From an uncultured Faecalicoccus sp. (GTDB taxonomy: Bacteria; Bacillota_I; Bacilli_A; Erysipelotrichales; Erysipelotrichaceae), in the NCBI GenBank assembly GCA_902497095.1, contig CABVDD010000005.1, positions 3,888 to 67,887 of the forward strand: DNA of 64,000 nucleotides. The letters are read 5' to 3'. The translations under genes and the position numbers were made by a program. Each line of letters begins with the position of its first letter. The stretch's first letter is position 1. Under the pieces are notes generated by a model that saw only the letters and a program-made list of their open reading frames with translations, was not told the origin of the DNA and made no database searches. This document shows, piece after piece, positions 51,662 to 60,551 of this stretch.

Positions 51662-53257
51662 CTATTTTTCTATTGGCAATTCAATATGAAATTCTGTAGA
51701 ATATTTTTTCTGAGGTTTGGCAACGACAAACATATTTCCATGATGTAAAGCTATGATCTTATAGGCAATCGTCATACCTAAGCCATTGGCATTTGAATTA
51801 TGACGAGATTCATCACCTGTGACAAAAGGCATAAAAATATTTTCTCGGATATTTTCTTTCATCCCGATTCCGTTATCGGCTAAAATCCATATATTTTTCT
51901 GCTCCTTTTGTATCAGCTTCACAAAAATCACAGTGCCTGAAGGATTGTGTTTTAAACTATTTTCTACAATATTTTCTAATACTCTATCAAAAAGCTGTGT
52001 ATCCAGCTTAGAATAATAAGCTCTTTCAGGTATATCAATATCCAGATCAAATTCTTTTGCGACGATTTCCGGATATTTTTGCGCAAAAAACTGCTTTGTA
52101 TATTCACAGACATTTACTTTCTGCGCAGGAAGTTGATAAGCCGGATGTTCAATCTTTACATAACCAAACAAAGAATCGACCAAGTCATTAGCCATTAAAG
52201 AGCGTTTATGAATCGTCTGTAAGTACTTTTCCACTTTTTCCTCTGGCACTTTCTTTTCCAACAACGCTTCTGAAAAGCCTCGAATTACAGTCAGCGGTGT
52301 TTTTAAATCGTGTGATATTCCTGAAATCAAGGCATACTTTTCTTGTTGAGCTCGTTGTCTTTCTTTTTTTGTTTCTTCTAATGCCAAAACTGTATAGTGA
52401 AATTCTCTTGCTGTCTGGCGAAGCTCCAAAGGTATCATGCCCTCATCAAAACTAGTATTCGCATTTTCTCGATATCGTACAATTGCCTTTTGAAAAGGTA
52501 AAAATGAACGCTTTACGATATATCTAAAAAATAAAATTTGAATCAATACAATAAAAAGAAATATAGGAAGAAAATAAATTTGTCGTCTACTATTCTCTTC
52601 TACGATTCGATGATATGCCGGTTCTGTCATAGTAGGCGATATAAAAACAAAAACACGTTTTTTACCTGTCTGATTCGAATAAGCATATTTTTCAATATTC
52701 ATCTTTTTATCATATACCCCTTGTAGAAAGTTTAAGTCTCTTTTATTTAAACTTTTTCTATCCGCAAACAGATTCCCTTCTATGATTTCATATTGACTAT
52801 TTAATATACAACGATCATATATCACATCCATAGATTCATCTTCATCATAAACTTCCTGATTGATGATGTAAAAAGGCCCTTTATTATCATCTATGATTTT
52901 TGATACACTAAAAAATTCCTTACTTGAATAATCATTAATAAACTCTAAATCATCATAATATATATTTTGAAGAATTTTTTCATCCGAAGCATAGACCACA
53001 CTTTGATCTTCTGTATCAAATACGATGAACGCACTATGAGGAAATTGTCGAATAGGAATTGTATCATACTTTTCTTGTTTTAAAACTTCCGTATCACTCA
53101 CAACATTCCAAATATTTGGAAAAGCATTCATCATTCGTTGTGTTTCCAAATGTTCAAACACAGCACGATAGACTAACAAGCTTAAAGTATACATCATCAA
53201 CAAGACGATAAATAAACCTGTCACACTATACCATTTTTTAAATATCTTCATACTCAA
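51662..53257 (-). CDS. Membrane sensor histidine kinase
   Basis: 531 aa. Two membrane segments (about 11-31 and 226-246) enclose an outer sensing domain of about 190 residues. Then HAMP-like linker, phospho-acceptor helix SGISHDLKTPLTVIRGF (His in HDLKTP), N box IVENSLKHN, G1 ILADNGIGM and G2 GLGMTIAYKI. It overlaps the end of the response regulator gene by 20 nt. Because it follows the Dlt-like operon on the same strand, it may regulate envelope charge, as dlt-linked systems do elsewhere; that link is inferred. Confidence 0.93.
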   Translation of the reverse strand: MSMKIFKKWYSVTGLFIVLLMMYTLSLLVYRAVFEHLETQRMMNAFPNIWNVVSDTEVLKQEKYDTIPIRQFPHSAFIVFDTEDQSVVYASDEKILQNIYYDDLEFINDYSSKEFFSVSKIIDDNKGPFYIINQEVYDEDESMDVIYDRCILNSQYEIIEGNLFADRKSLNKRDLNFLQGVYDKKMNIEKYAYSNQTGKKRVFVFISPTMTEPAYHRIVEENSRRQIYFLPIFLFIVLIQILFFRYIVKRSFLPFQKAIVRYRENANTSFDEGMIPLELRQTAREFHYTVLALEETKKERQRAQQEKYALISGISHDLKTPLTVIRGFSEALLEKKVPEEKVEKYLQTIHKRSLMANDLVDSLFGYVKIEHPAYQLPAQKVNVCEYTKQFFAQKYPEIVAKEFDLDIDIPERAYYSKLDTQLFDRVLENIVENSLKHNPSGTVIFVKLIQKEQKNIWILADNGIGMKENIRENIFMPFVTGDESRHNSNANGLGMTIAYKIIALHHGNMFVVAKPQKKYSTEFHIELPIEK

Positions 53258-53941
53258 ACCTATATCCTAGCCCGCGTACCGTCTTGATATATTGTGGCTT
53301 GGAAGGATCTTTTTCAATCTTAGAGCGAATGCGAGAAATATGAACCATGATCGTATCTTCATCCGCCTGGCAATAATCCCGACTAATGACTTGATAAAGT
53401 TGTAATTTGGTAAAAACACGACCTGGCGCTTTCATCATAGTCACTAAGATTTTCAATTCATAAGCAGTCAATGTAACTTCTTTATCAGCTTTAAAAATAC
53501 ACATTTTTTCTGAATCGTAAACTAACTCTCCTCTTTTTAAAAGGAACTTATCTTTCTTATTTCCTAATGTAGAAAAACGATAACTTCTTCGAATCATTGC
53601 TTTAACTTGTGCGACCAGTTCCAAAGGATCAAAAGGCTTTGTCAAATACATATCAGCCCCTATACCTAAACCTAATACTTTATCTTGATTCATACTTTTG
53701 GCCGATACGATCAAAATAGGAATTTCTGAAATTCGCGGATCTTTCGAATCGTCTCATATCCATTCATTTCCGGCATCATAAGATCTACAATCAAAAGATC
53801 AACATCTTGTGTTTCAAATAGTCGCAAAGCTTGTTTTCCATCTCTTGCCAATATCACTTGAAAATCATCATTTTCTAAATAGAGAGAAATCAGTTCCGCA
53901 ATATCTTCGTCATCTTCGGCAATCATTATCGTATAAGACAT
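53238..53941 (-). pseudogene. OmpR-family response regulator, frameshifted
   Basis: The first frame (53941 down to about 53735) has the receiver start IMIAEDDEDIAELISL and the phospho-acceptor Asp in LLIVDLMMPEMNGY. The second frame has VSAKSMNQDKVLGLGIGADMY, the Lys of LTKPFDP, and a complete winged helix (ELKILVTMMKAPGRVFTK...VRGLGYRFEY). One A missing near 53731 (GCGAATTTC for GCGAAATTTC) breaks the frame; adding it restores EISEIPILIVSAKS and a 235-residue protein. GGAGGAG precedes ATG 53941. If real, the two-component system is disabled; a sequencing error is quite possible. Confidence 0.85.
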
Positions 53942-53993
53942 GATTTTCTCCTCCCTTTGTTTTCTAATAGTATATACCAAATTCCCATAAAAT

Positions 53994-54302
53994 CTATAGA
54001 GAATATCGTAAGGCAACAGCCATGGCATAATCATTTTCATGCGATATACTGATTTCTATATTTTCAATGTTACATAGAGGTCTTCCTACACGATCATATG
54101 TAATTTCAATATCTTTAAGTTCTATTTTTTCATCCAGAGTTTTAAAAATAGCTTCTTTGGCCGCAAAATGTCCCGCAAGAAATTCAACAGCTCGTTTTTC
54201 TTTTAGTTTTTCATATATTTTTTGTTCATTTTCACTCAAAATTTTATGTGCCAATGACGGTCGAATCCTTTGTATTTGTACAATATCACATCCAATACGC
54301 AT
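53994..54302 (-). CDS. acpS: Holo-[acyl-carrier-protein] synthase
   Basis: 102 aa, short for AcpS (about 118-125). Metal- and CoA-binding residues are present in GCDIVQIQRI (Asp) and LAGHFAAKEAIFKTL (Glu), with VGRPLCNI and ISISHENDYAMAVAL in order. It attaches phosphopantetheine from CoA to carrier proteins, here presumably the carrier at 56824-57051 of the same operon as well as fatty acid ACP. Its ATG shares the last base with the stop of the gene before it. Confidence 0.93.
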   Translation of the reverse strand: MRIGCDIVQIQRIRPSLAHKILSENEQKIYEKLKEKRAVEFLAGHFAAKEAIFKTLDEKIELKDIEITYDRVGRPLCNIENIEISISHENDYAMAVALRYSL

Positions 54303-55264
54303 TATTTTTGACCTTCTATCATCTTTTTATAATTTACTAAAGAATCGTTCCAAGACTGATATTTCGCATCTTGACGATGATCTTTTAAGTCATAATTCAT
54401 CTTTAGATATGTCTCCATATATCTTGTAACCTTCATGGCCCCTTCATAATTCAAGTGATCGCCTTGATCTCTTGTATCAGCCTTCCAGTCAATAGACAGC
54501 GATTTTGTTTCCGTATTTAAATCCAGATATGGAATATTTTTGGAATCACAATAAGTTTGAACCGCATCATGACGTTTCCAATTCCAGTTTTTATAACTAG
54601 GTGTACTATAAATAAGAAGTTGATAACCCTTTTCCTGACACATTTGAACTATAGAATCCAACACCCATCGATTAACGATTGAAATGCTCTCTCCTTTTTT
54701 ATGATCATCCATATAAGAGCCAATCTTTTGTACTGGTTTTTTCTCACGATTGATTCGAAATCCCTTTAAGACATTGTTGTAAGTATAATGTACATCATCT
54801 GTCCAATCCTGCAATTGAAGACTTTTCCATCGATCATGATATTCAAATAAAGGAAACATAGCTTTAATTTCTTCTACAATAGGATCGGTTGCCAAAAAAT
54901 CACGAAAAATCGTATCAGCTTCTAAAACCACAACTTTAGGAGATTGTTCTTGTAAAGTTCTTTCCAACAAGCTTTTTGTGTAATATAAAGGTTGTGCCGG
55001 GGTAGAGCATAAGTAGCTGGTAAAGCCTTCTCTTTCATACATCGCCATAGGTGAAATAGAGGAATAAACTAAACTGTCCCCTAAAAATAACACATCGATA
55101 GAATCCTTTTGTTCACTTAAGATCCCATTTGCCGAAATATCTCGCATGCCATATTGATCCAGATTATCTTTAGGATTAACGATACAAGATCCATAACCTA
55201 CCAAAATCAAAAAAATTAAAAAGAAAAGAGCAACTCGTCCGATAATCTTCCATTTTCCTGACAT
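54302..55264 (-). CDS. DltD-like membrane-anchored SGNH protein
   Basis: 320 aa. One N-terminal membrane segment (about 9-28), the rest outside. SGNH hydrolase features: block I VLFLGDSLVYSSISP (Ser) and the late block DQGDHLNYEG (Asp-X-X-His). DltD-type proteins are needed for the last step of D-alanine transfer to lipoteichoic acid; others of this fold (AlgX/AlgJ-like) take part in polysaccharide O-acylation. It lies directly after the MBOAT gene, the standard order for such operons. Confidence 0.8.
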   Translation of the reverse strand: MSGKWKIIGRVALFFLIFLILVGYGSCIVNPKDNLDQYGMRDISANGILSEQKDSIDVLFLGDSLVYSSISPMAMYEREGFTSYLCSTPAQPLYYTKSLLERTLQEQSPKVVVLEADTIFRDFLATDPIVEEIKAMFPLFEYHDRWKSLQLQDWTDDVHYTYNNVLKGFRINREKKPVQKIGSYMDDHKKGESISIVNRWVLDSIVQMCQEKGYQLLIYSTPSYKNWNWKRHDAVQTYCDSKNIPYLDLNTETKSLSIDWKADTRDQGDHLNYEGAMKVTRYMETYLKMNYDLKDHRQDAKYQSWNDSLVNYKKMIEGQK

Positions 55265-55279
55265 AACTACTCTCCTTTC

Positions 55280-56821
55280 CTAATAACTGGCATACATTGG
55301 ATCCACAGGCACATAGCCCGCACCATAAGCACCAAATAAAATAATTGAAAATATTAAAGTATAATACAATGTCCAGCGAAAAACCGTTGGCAAAGCTGCC
55401 ACACTATAGCGTATTTTCACATTCTTTTCTTTACATACGCTAATTATAAATACGACGATCAAAGACACGATAATCAATAAGATATCCTGTATATCTATAT
55501 GCAGCTGTGAAAGTGGTATTTCACTCAGTGATTGAAAACTAAAATCCATAAACATTTTTTGTATCATTGATAAGGCAATACGCAAACCATCCGCTCTAAA
55601 AATCAATTCACCGATACACACAAGCACTGTCGTTCTAAACATCGCGATATATCGTAATATTCCATGGTTGAATTGAAGATGATATTTACGAAGCAGCGGC
55701 AACATCAAGTTTCCCATCAAAATAAAGAAAAAATGATACAATCCAAAAAAGATAAAATGCCAGCCGGCACCATGCCATAAACCGTTACCAATCCATACAG
55801 CTAATAACGCAATGGAACCTGCGACTAATGGTGCATAATAATATCCCAGTTTTTTTTTCGTCTTTTTCGTAATTTTCTTTGCCATTTTAGACATTGAAAT
55901 AGGATAAAATATATAATCTTTAAACCATGTACCTAAAGTAATATGCCATCTTTGCCAAAATTCCGCTATGCTTTTAGAGAAAAAAGGCTGACGAAAGTTT
56001 TCCGGAAGAGTAATGCCAAAAATTTGAGCTATCCCAATCACCACATCCATCGTACCGGAAAAATCCATATACAGTTGTATGGTACATGTCACCATTGCGA
56101 CCAAAACCATTCCACCACTATAGTTTTGATAATTTGTAAACAATTCGTTGACCATTGGATTCAAACGATCGGCAATGACCAGTTTTTTAAATACGCCCCA
56201 CAGGATCCTTTGCACACCAAATGTCAAAGAATGATAAGAAATTGGTTTTCCTTCCCACAAGGCATAAGCTGTTTGTTCATAGCGACAAATCGGACCTTCC
56301 ATAATAGTAGGAAAAAAAGATAAAAATAATAGTAATCGTAATGGATTATGATCTGCCTGTACTCTTTTCCGGTATACATCAACACAATATGACACTGCCT
56401 GTAAGCTATAAAATGATATACCAATAGGTAAACCGATTTTAGGAGCTTTAATACATACAGATATATTAAACCAACTAAAAAGCGTATTGATATTTCCTAA
56501 AAGGAATCCTGCATACTTACAAAGCACAAGGATTCCTATATTTATAAAAATCGCAAAGATCAAAACTTTTTTCTTTTTCTTCTGTGCCAGTTTATGTGAT
56601 TCTTCCTTACCATCTATTTTTTCCATCCACAATCCGTAAAAATAAATCAAAAATCCAGATAGAATCACAAACAAAATCAACTCTTGGCTAATAGACCAGA
56701 AAAAAAGTAAACTGGCCGCTAATAAAACGATCCACCGCTTTCCAGCCGGAAACACCTGATATAAAAACAGTGTGATTGGCAAAAAGAAAAAGGCAAACAT
56801 CACTGTGAAATAAGATTCCAA
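55280..56821 (-). CDS. MBOAT membrane O-acyltransferase, DltB/AlgI-like
   Basis: 513 aa, about 11-12 membrane segments. Family signatures: GLPIGISFYSLQAVSYCVD, FFPTIMEGPICRY, MDFSGTMDVVIGIAQIFG, the FWQRWHITLGTWFKDYIFYP block and the catalytic His in NGLWHGAGWHF. It carries an acyl group from the carrier protein across the membrane onto a hydroxyl of a surface polymer. The sequence is about as close to AlgI as to DltB by eye; the carrier protein and adenylation enzyme next to it favour a Dlt-like role. Confidence 0.9.
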   Translation of the reverse strand: MESYFTVMFAFFFLPITLFLYQVFPAGKRWIVLLAASLLFFWSISQELILFVILSGFLIYFYGLWMEKIDGKEESHKLAQKKKKKVLIFAIFINIGILVLCKYAGFLLGNINTLFSWFNISVCIKAPKIGLPIGISFYSLQAVSYCVDVYRKRVQADHNPLRLLLFLSFFPTIMEGPICRYEQTAYALWEGKPISYHSLTFGVQRILWGVFKKLVIADRLNPMVNELFTNYQNYSGGMVLVAMVTCTIQLYMDFSGTMDVVIGIAQIFGITLPENFRQPFFSKSIAEFWQRWHITLGTWFKDYIFYPISMSKMAKKITKKTKKKLGYYYAPLVAGSIALLAVWIGNGLWHGAGWHFIFFGLYHFFFILMGNLMLPLLRKYHLQFNHGILRYIAMFRTTVLVCIGELIFRADGLRIALSMIQKMFMDFSFQSLSEIPLSQLHIDIQDILLIIVSLIVVFIISVCKEKNVKIRYSVAALPTVFRWTLYYTLIFSIILFGAYGAGYVPVDPMYASY

Positions 56822-56823
56822 TC

Positions 56824-57051
56824 CTATTCCTCCTCAACAAGACGATCGATCATAGCCTTCATTTGTTTAACGGAATTAAAGTTATCCGGTATAATTTCCA
56901 CAGCTGGAATCATTACATCAAATGCATCTTCTAATTCCGCAACCAATGAAAGTATGGCCAATGAATCTAATAAATGTCCATCAATCAAATCTTCTCGATT
57001 ACAATCTAAATCTGGTTGGATCTCTGTTAAAATTTCAATAATTGTTTCCAT
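56824..57051 (-). CDS. Acyl/aminoacyl carrier protein (DltC-like)
   Basis: 75 aa, four-helix carrier fold. The phosphopantetheine Ser is in GHLLDSLAILSLVAELE (DSL) near residue 29. Its acidic helix 2 suits binding to the MBOAT and the synthase AcpS, encoded farther down the operon. It should hold the activated acyl group as thioester. AAGGAG lies about 9 nt before the ATG. Confidence 0.9.
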   Translation of the reverse strand: METIIEILTEIQPDLDCNREDLIDGHLLDSLAILSLVAELEDAFDVMIPAVEIIPDNFNSVKQMKAMIDRLVEEE

Positions 57052-57062
57052 ATTAACTCCTT

Positions 57063-58229
57063 CTATTTTGGTGTATTCAATAAAGCTATACTTGTATGTT
57101 CACGCACCAATTTTTCTTTCTCTTTATCTACAATCAATACAGCAGGAAGATCTCTTGTCAAAAATAATGACATACCTTCTGTCGGACAATAAGCTCCTGC
57201 ATTTTCAAACAAAAATAGATCATGAATTTGCGGTCTAGGCAACACCACCTGTTTCATCAAAATATCGTTTACTGTACATAAAGCCCCACAGATATTCCAG
57301 GTTTCTTCAGGAAGATGACTTTTCTCAAAGAACCGAAAAGGCGGTTGTTTCATGGCAATTCCTTGTCCATAATAGACTAAATGATGAATGCCACCATCCA
57401 CTAAAGCATAATTTTGATGACCATTTGTTTTAGTATCGACAACTTGTGTTACATAAAACCCACAGCTTGCCGCAATGCTTCTTCCTAACTCTAAAACGAC
57501 TTTTTGATTTTTAAAACGTTGTATTGCTTGGCTAAAAAACGCAAGATGTTCTTTTTCATCAAATTTCATAGAAGAAAAATAATCAACCGGAAATCCAGGA
57601 CCATATTCTAATACTTCCGGTATATAATCCATAGCTTTTAATTCTTCTAATAAGCTCTCAAGCAAATCCAATTCTTTAAGCACTCTTTTTTCAGAATGTT
57701 TCTGTGTACCAGAAAAATATTGTATGCCTTTTGGCAATAATAATTGAGTCTGTTGACACTTTAAAAGAATTTCCTTAAGCGATTCTTTATCTAAACCAAA
57801 TTGATTTCCACTTGTCAGTCTAAGCAACACTAAAACTTTTCTTTGATACTTTTTGGATAATTCATCTATGATCTCAAAATGTTGTATAGATTCAATTGTC
57901 ATTATTGGCAAATCTTGTCTGGAATGAAAAATTGCTTCTATATCTTCTTTCTTTTTATAAACGCCGGATAATACGATTTTATGCGTATCCATATGTAACT
58001 CTTTACAAATCTGATATTCACCCGGTGAACAAATTTCAAAATATTCTACTTCATTCTCTAAAAGATTCAATAAAAAAGTATTGGCCTTTGCGGCATAACA
58101 CAATTCAACATGATCTGGTAAAGAAGCTTTTAGATAACGAACTCGTTTTCTTAAGATATCCGCATCAAAACAATAAAACGGCGTTTCATAAGCGGCAGCT
58201 AATTTACGAATATATTCTTCCCGCATCAT
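57063..58229 (-). CDS. PLP-dependent fold-type III decarboxylase-like enzyme in the Dlt-like operon
   Basis: 388 aa, related to diaminopimelate/ornithine decarboxylases. The PLP Lys is Lys48 in CYAAKANTF; the phosphate site is ELGRSIAASCGFYV (247-260); YALVDGGIHHLVYYG and GAYCPTEGMS (345-354) are as in the family. Two active-site places differ from DAP decarboxylase: the His-Ile-Gly-Ser-Gln motif reads YFSGTQ (171-176) and the CESxD motif reads CTVND (318-322), losing the specificity Glu. So the substrate is probably not free diaminopimelate. It overlaps the adenylation gene by 4 nt. I infer action on the carrier-bound amino acid, or a racemase role. Confidence 0.75.
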   Translation of the reverse strand: MMREEYIRKLAAAYETPFYCFDADILRKRVRYLKASLPDHVELCYAAKANTFLLNLLENEVEYFEICSPGEYQICKELHMDTHKIVLSGVYKKKEDIEAIFHSRQDLPIMTIESIQHFEIIDELSKKYQRKVLVLLRLTSGNQFGLDKESLKEILLKCQQTQLLLPKGIQYFSGTQKHSEKRVLKELDLLESLLEELKAMDYIPEVLEYGPGFPVDYFSSMKFDEKEHLAFFSQAIQRFKNQKVVLELGRSIAASCGFYVTQVVDTKTNGHQNYALVDGGIHHLVYYGQGIAMKQPPFRFFEKSHLPEETWNICGALCTVNDILMKQVVLPRPQIHDLFLFENAGAYCPTEGMSLFLTRDLPAVLIVDKEKEKLVREHTSIALLNTPK

Positions 58230-59743
58230 TTTCTTTTTCCTTTCGTCAACTCAAACAAAGCTTTTCGATCTGTTTTCCCATTTTTTGTCAAAGGCATAGA
58301 TTCCATTAAAAATAAACGAGTCGGAATCATATAAGCTGGCAAATCTTTTTTTAAACAAGTGACAAACTGTTCCTTAGATAAAGCACCTATATAAAATCCA
58401 TATAAGCGATGTTTGACATCATCAAAAAGACAAATACACTGTTCGATTCCCTCTATAGCTAATGCTCTTTTTTCAATCTCTTCCAATTCAATTCGATGCC
58501 CTAAGTATTTAATTTGATAATCTTTTCTTCCCTTAAAGACAAATTCACCTTTTTCATTTTGATATGCCAGATCACCTGTTCGATATATCCTTTCAAAATA
58601 AGCTTCTTGTAAAGGATTTTGTGTAAAATGCGCTTTTGTTTGCATCTCATTTCGATAGTAGCCTAATGCCAGCCCTTTCCCTTTTACACAAAGTTCCCCT
58701 ATTTTGTTGGGTTCTATAATTTTTTGATCGTGCGCATCCAACAAAAATACCCCTTTATTCACAAAAGCTGTTCCAATAGGAATTCCTTCTGTATAATCAC
58801 GATCTGGATCTAAAACATGATATGTACAGTTACACGTGATTTCAGTTGGACCATACAAATTCACAAACAATGCATCTGGCAATGCTTTTTTCCAAGATTG
58901 ATAATGCTTATATGGCATTACTTCTCCACTAAACAATACTTTTTGTACCGTTTTAGGGACTTTATAGTCCAATCCATGAAAAGTACAAATCAAGCTCAAT
59001 GCCGATACAGCCCACACTAATGTCGTAACTTGTTTTTCACAAAGATAATCAATCAAAGCTGTTGGCTTAGAAAAATAAGACCTGGGTACGATAACCAAGG
59101 TAGCTCCTATATATAAACAGGAATAAATATCTTTTACCGAAACATCAAAATCAAATGGTGCTTGATTGCCAAATCTTTCATCTTTGTTGATAGAAAAGGT
59201 TTTGACGAATGTTTCAATAAAGTCAATAACAGACCCATGTGAAATCAAAACCCCTTTCGGAACACCTGTAGAACCAGATGTAAAGTTGACATAAAGAGGA
59301 TCTGTATCTATCGTTTTTTGAATAGCTTCATTTACCAATTCATCCTGTATAGTCGTAGAAAGTATAGATTCTACTACAATCACAGAAGTTTCTTTAAAAA
59401 TTTGTTTTGCTTTTTCTTCATATTGTTTCGTTGTCAAAACAACATGTCCCTGAAGTACACTTTGTATCTGTTCTAAACGTGAATCCGGAAATTCAGGATT
59501 TAATAAAGAATAAAAATTTTGTGAATACACACTTCCAAAAAAAGCATATAGAGCAAGTATTCCCTTATCCATAAATACAATCACGGGTCTATGACGGATA
59601 GAATTTTGAAGTAAGTAACTTGCGACAGCTTTTGAATTCTTTTGCAGCTGTTTATAAGTGCAACTTTGATTTTCTTCTATCACCGCAATTTTATCCGGAT
59701 ATTGTTGAACGGTTTTATCCAACATCAACAAAACATGATTCAT
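58226..59743 (-). CDS. Amino-acid adenylation enzyme, DltA-like
   Basis: 505 aa from ATG 59743 (AAAGGGGTGAT ahead); 59767 is a weaker in-frame start. Core motifs: TSGSTGVPKG (A3), FDFDVSVKDIYS with Asp200 that would hold the amino group (A4), NLYGPTEITCNC (A5), YRTGDLAYQ and GRKDYQIKYLGHRIE (A7-A8), and PLTKNGKTDRKAL with the catalytic Lys (A10). It activates an amino acid as AMP ester and loads the carrier protein. The FCGEVLP segment of DltA, whose Cys contacts D-alanine, reads FSGEVMP here (Ser272), so specificity may differ. Confidence 0.85.
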   Translation of the reverse strand: MNHVLLMLDKTVQQYPDKIAVIEENQSCTYKQLQKNSKAVASYLLQNSIRHRPVIVFMDKGILALYAFFGSVYSQNFYSLLNPEFPDSRLEQIQSVLQGHVVLTTKQYEEKAKQIFKETSVIVVESILSTTIQDELVNEAIQKTIDTDPLYVNFTSGSTGVPKGVLISHGSVIDFIETFVKTFSINKDERFGNQAPFDFDVSVKDIYSCLYIGATLVIVPRSYFSKPTALIDYLCEKQVTTLVWAVSALSLICTFHGLDYKVPKTVQKVLFSGEVMPYKHYQSWKKALPDALFVNLYGPTEITCNCTYHVLDPDRDYTEGIPIGTAFVNKGVFLLDAHDQKIIEPNKIGELCVKGKGLALGYYRNEMQTKAHFTQNPLQEAYFERIYRTGDLAYQNEKGEFVFKGRKDYQIKYLGHRIELEEIEKRALAIEGIEQCICLFDDVKHRLYGFYIGALSKEQFVTCLKKDLPAYMIPTRLFLMESMPLTKNGKTDRKALFELTKGKRK

Positions 59744-59794
59744 TAAATCACCCCTTTGTACCATCATATAAGCTATTTCTTTACTGACACTTTA

Positions 59795-59822
59795 GAAAAC
59801 ATTAATTTTTCTTAATGTTTTC
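59795..59822. promoter_or_regulatory. 11-bp inverted repeat in the leader of the Dlt-like operon
   Basis: GAAAACATTAA / TTAATGTTTTC, perfect, with a 6-nt loop, just downstream of the -10. There is no T-run, so it is an operator or an RNA-stabilising hairpin rather than a terminator. Confidence 0.55.
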
Positions 59823-59824
59823 AT

Positions 59825-59855
59825 ATTTTACCCCCCCCCGTAAGCTATTTGTCAA
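59825..59855 (-). promoter_or_regulatory. Promoter of the Dlt-like operon with poly-G spacer
   Basis: -35 TTGACA (plus 59850-59855) and -10 TAAAAT (59825-59830) are separated by 19 nt, of which nine are an unbroken G run (C9 at 59831-59839 on the plus strand). The run directly adjoins the -10. A spacer of 17 is optimal, so loss of two G would strengthen the promoter. Confidence 0.75.
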
Positions 59856-59890
59856 CTTTTCTGGAATCATAAAATTTTAGTTTCTATCAT

Positions 59891-59931
59891 AAAAAAACGC
59901 TCGAAAACAAATTCATTTTCAAGCGTTTTTT
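59891..59931. terminator. Bidirectional intrinsic terminator
   Basis: AAAAAAACGCT / AGCGTTTTTT with an inner GAAAA/TTTTC stem. It separates the Dlt-like operon promoter from the lipoprotein gene at 60034. Confidence 0.85.
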
Positions 59932-60033
59932 AATTCTTACTGCACGCACTATCTTATTGATACAATACACAATTTAATATCACCAGTCTGTGATACATTT
60001 GTTTATACGAATAATTTTGACTGGATAAATTTT

Positions 60034-60504
60034 TTATAATGAAAGCACTGTTGTCACATTTTCATTGCCTAAAGCTTCTTGCCAACCCGAAAGATCATCA
60101 ATATGTCCCAATCGTGTATAGCTCCAGGAATTCGTACCATAAAACATCACAATCTGATTCCCCTGATATAAAACTATATCTCCTGGCTGAGTAGTTACTC
60201 TTTGATCTTGTGTTGGAAGACTTGTTGGTAAGGATCCTACTTTCTCAAATCCTGCATAGTCTTGCATATCAATTGTTACAGGACCTTCATTCATCATATC
60301 CAACAATGCATCTACCGCTTCATTTTGTTCCAATGAAGCTGTAAAAGTTATACCATTTACTATCACATTGATCTTCATTTCTTTATTTTCTCCTTGAATC
60401 ATTACATTTTCATCATTAATTTCCGTCTCATTTTGGCTGTTACATCCTGTTACACCAACACTCAAGAAAATTGCGATTAATAATAGTATTCTAAATTTTT
60501 TCAT
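60034..60504 (-). CDS. Lipoprotein with cyclophilin-like fold domain
   Basis: 156 aa. The signal peptide ends in the lipobox GVTGC (Cys21). The rest has the sequence style of the cyclophilin-like domain often found beside flavodoxins (KINVIVNGITFTASL, GDIVLYQGNQIVMFYGTNSW, RLGHIDDLSGW). That domain has no proven isomerase activity. It follows the flavin reductase and flavodoxin genes on the same strand, which is the family's common neighbourhood, so a surface flavin-redox role is inferred. Confidence 0.8.
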   Translation of the reverse strand: MKKFRILLLIAIFLSVGVTGCNSQNETEINDENVMIQGENKEMKINVIVNGITFTASLEQNEAVDALLDMMNEGPVTIDMQDYAGFEKVGSLPTSLPTQDQRVTTQPGDIVLYQGNQIVMFYGTNSWSYTRLGHIDDLSGWQEALGNENVTTVLSL

Positions 60505-60551
60505 TAAATCAATACTCTCTATGACATAATCAATTATCTTGATGTATTTTT

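Noticed and set aside
57063..58229. Plain diaminopimelate decarboxylase for lysine synthesis
   Set aside because: The specificity residues are changed and the gene is locked by overlaps into the Dlt-like operon; no other lysine gene is near. I keep it only as a weak alternative.
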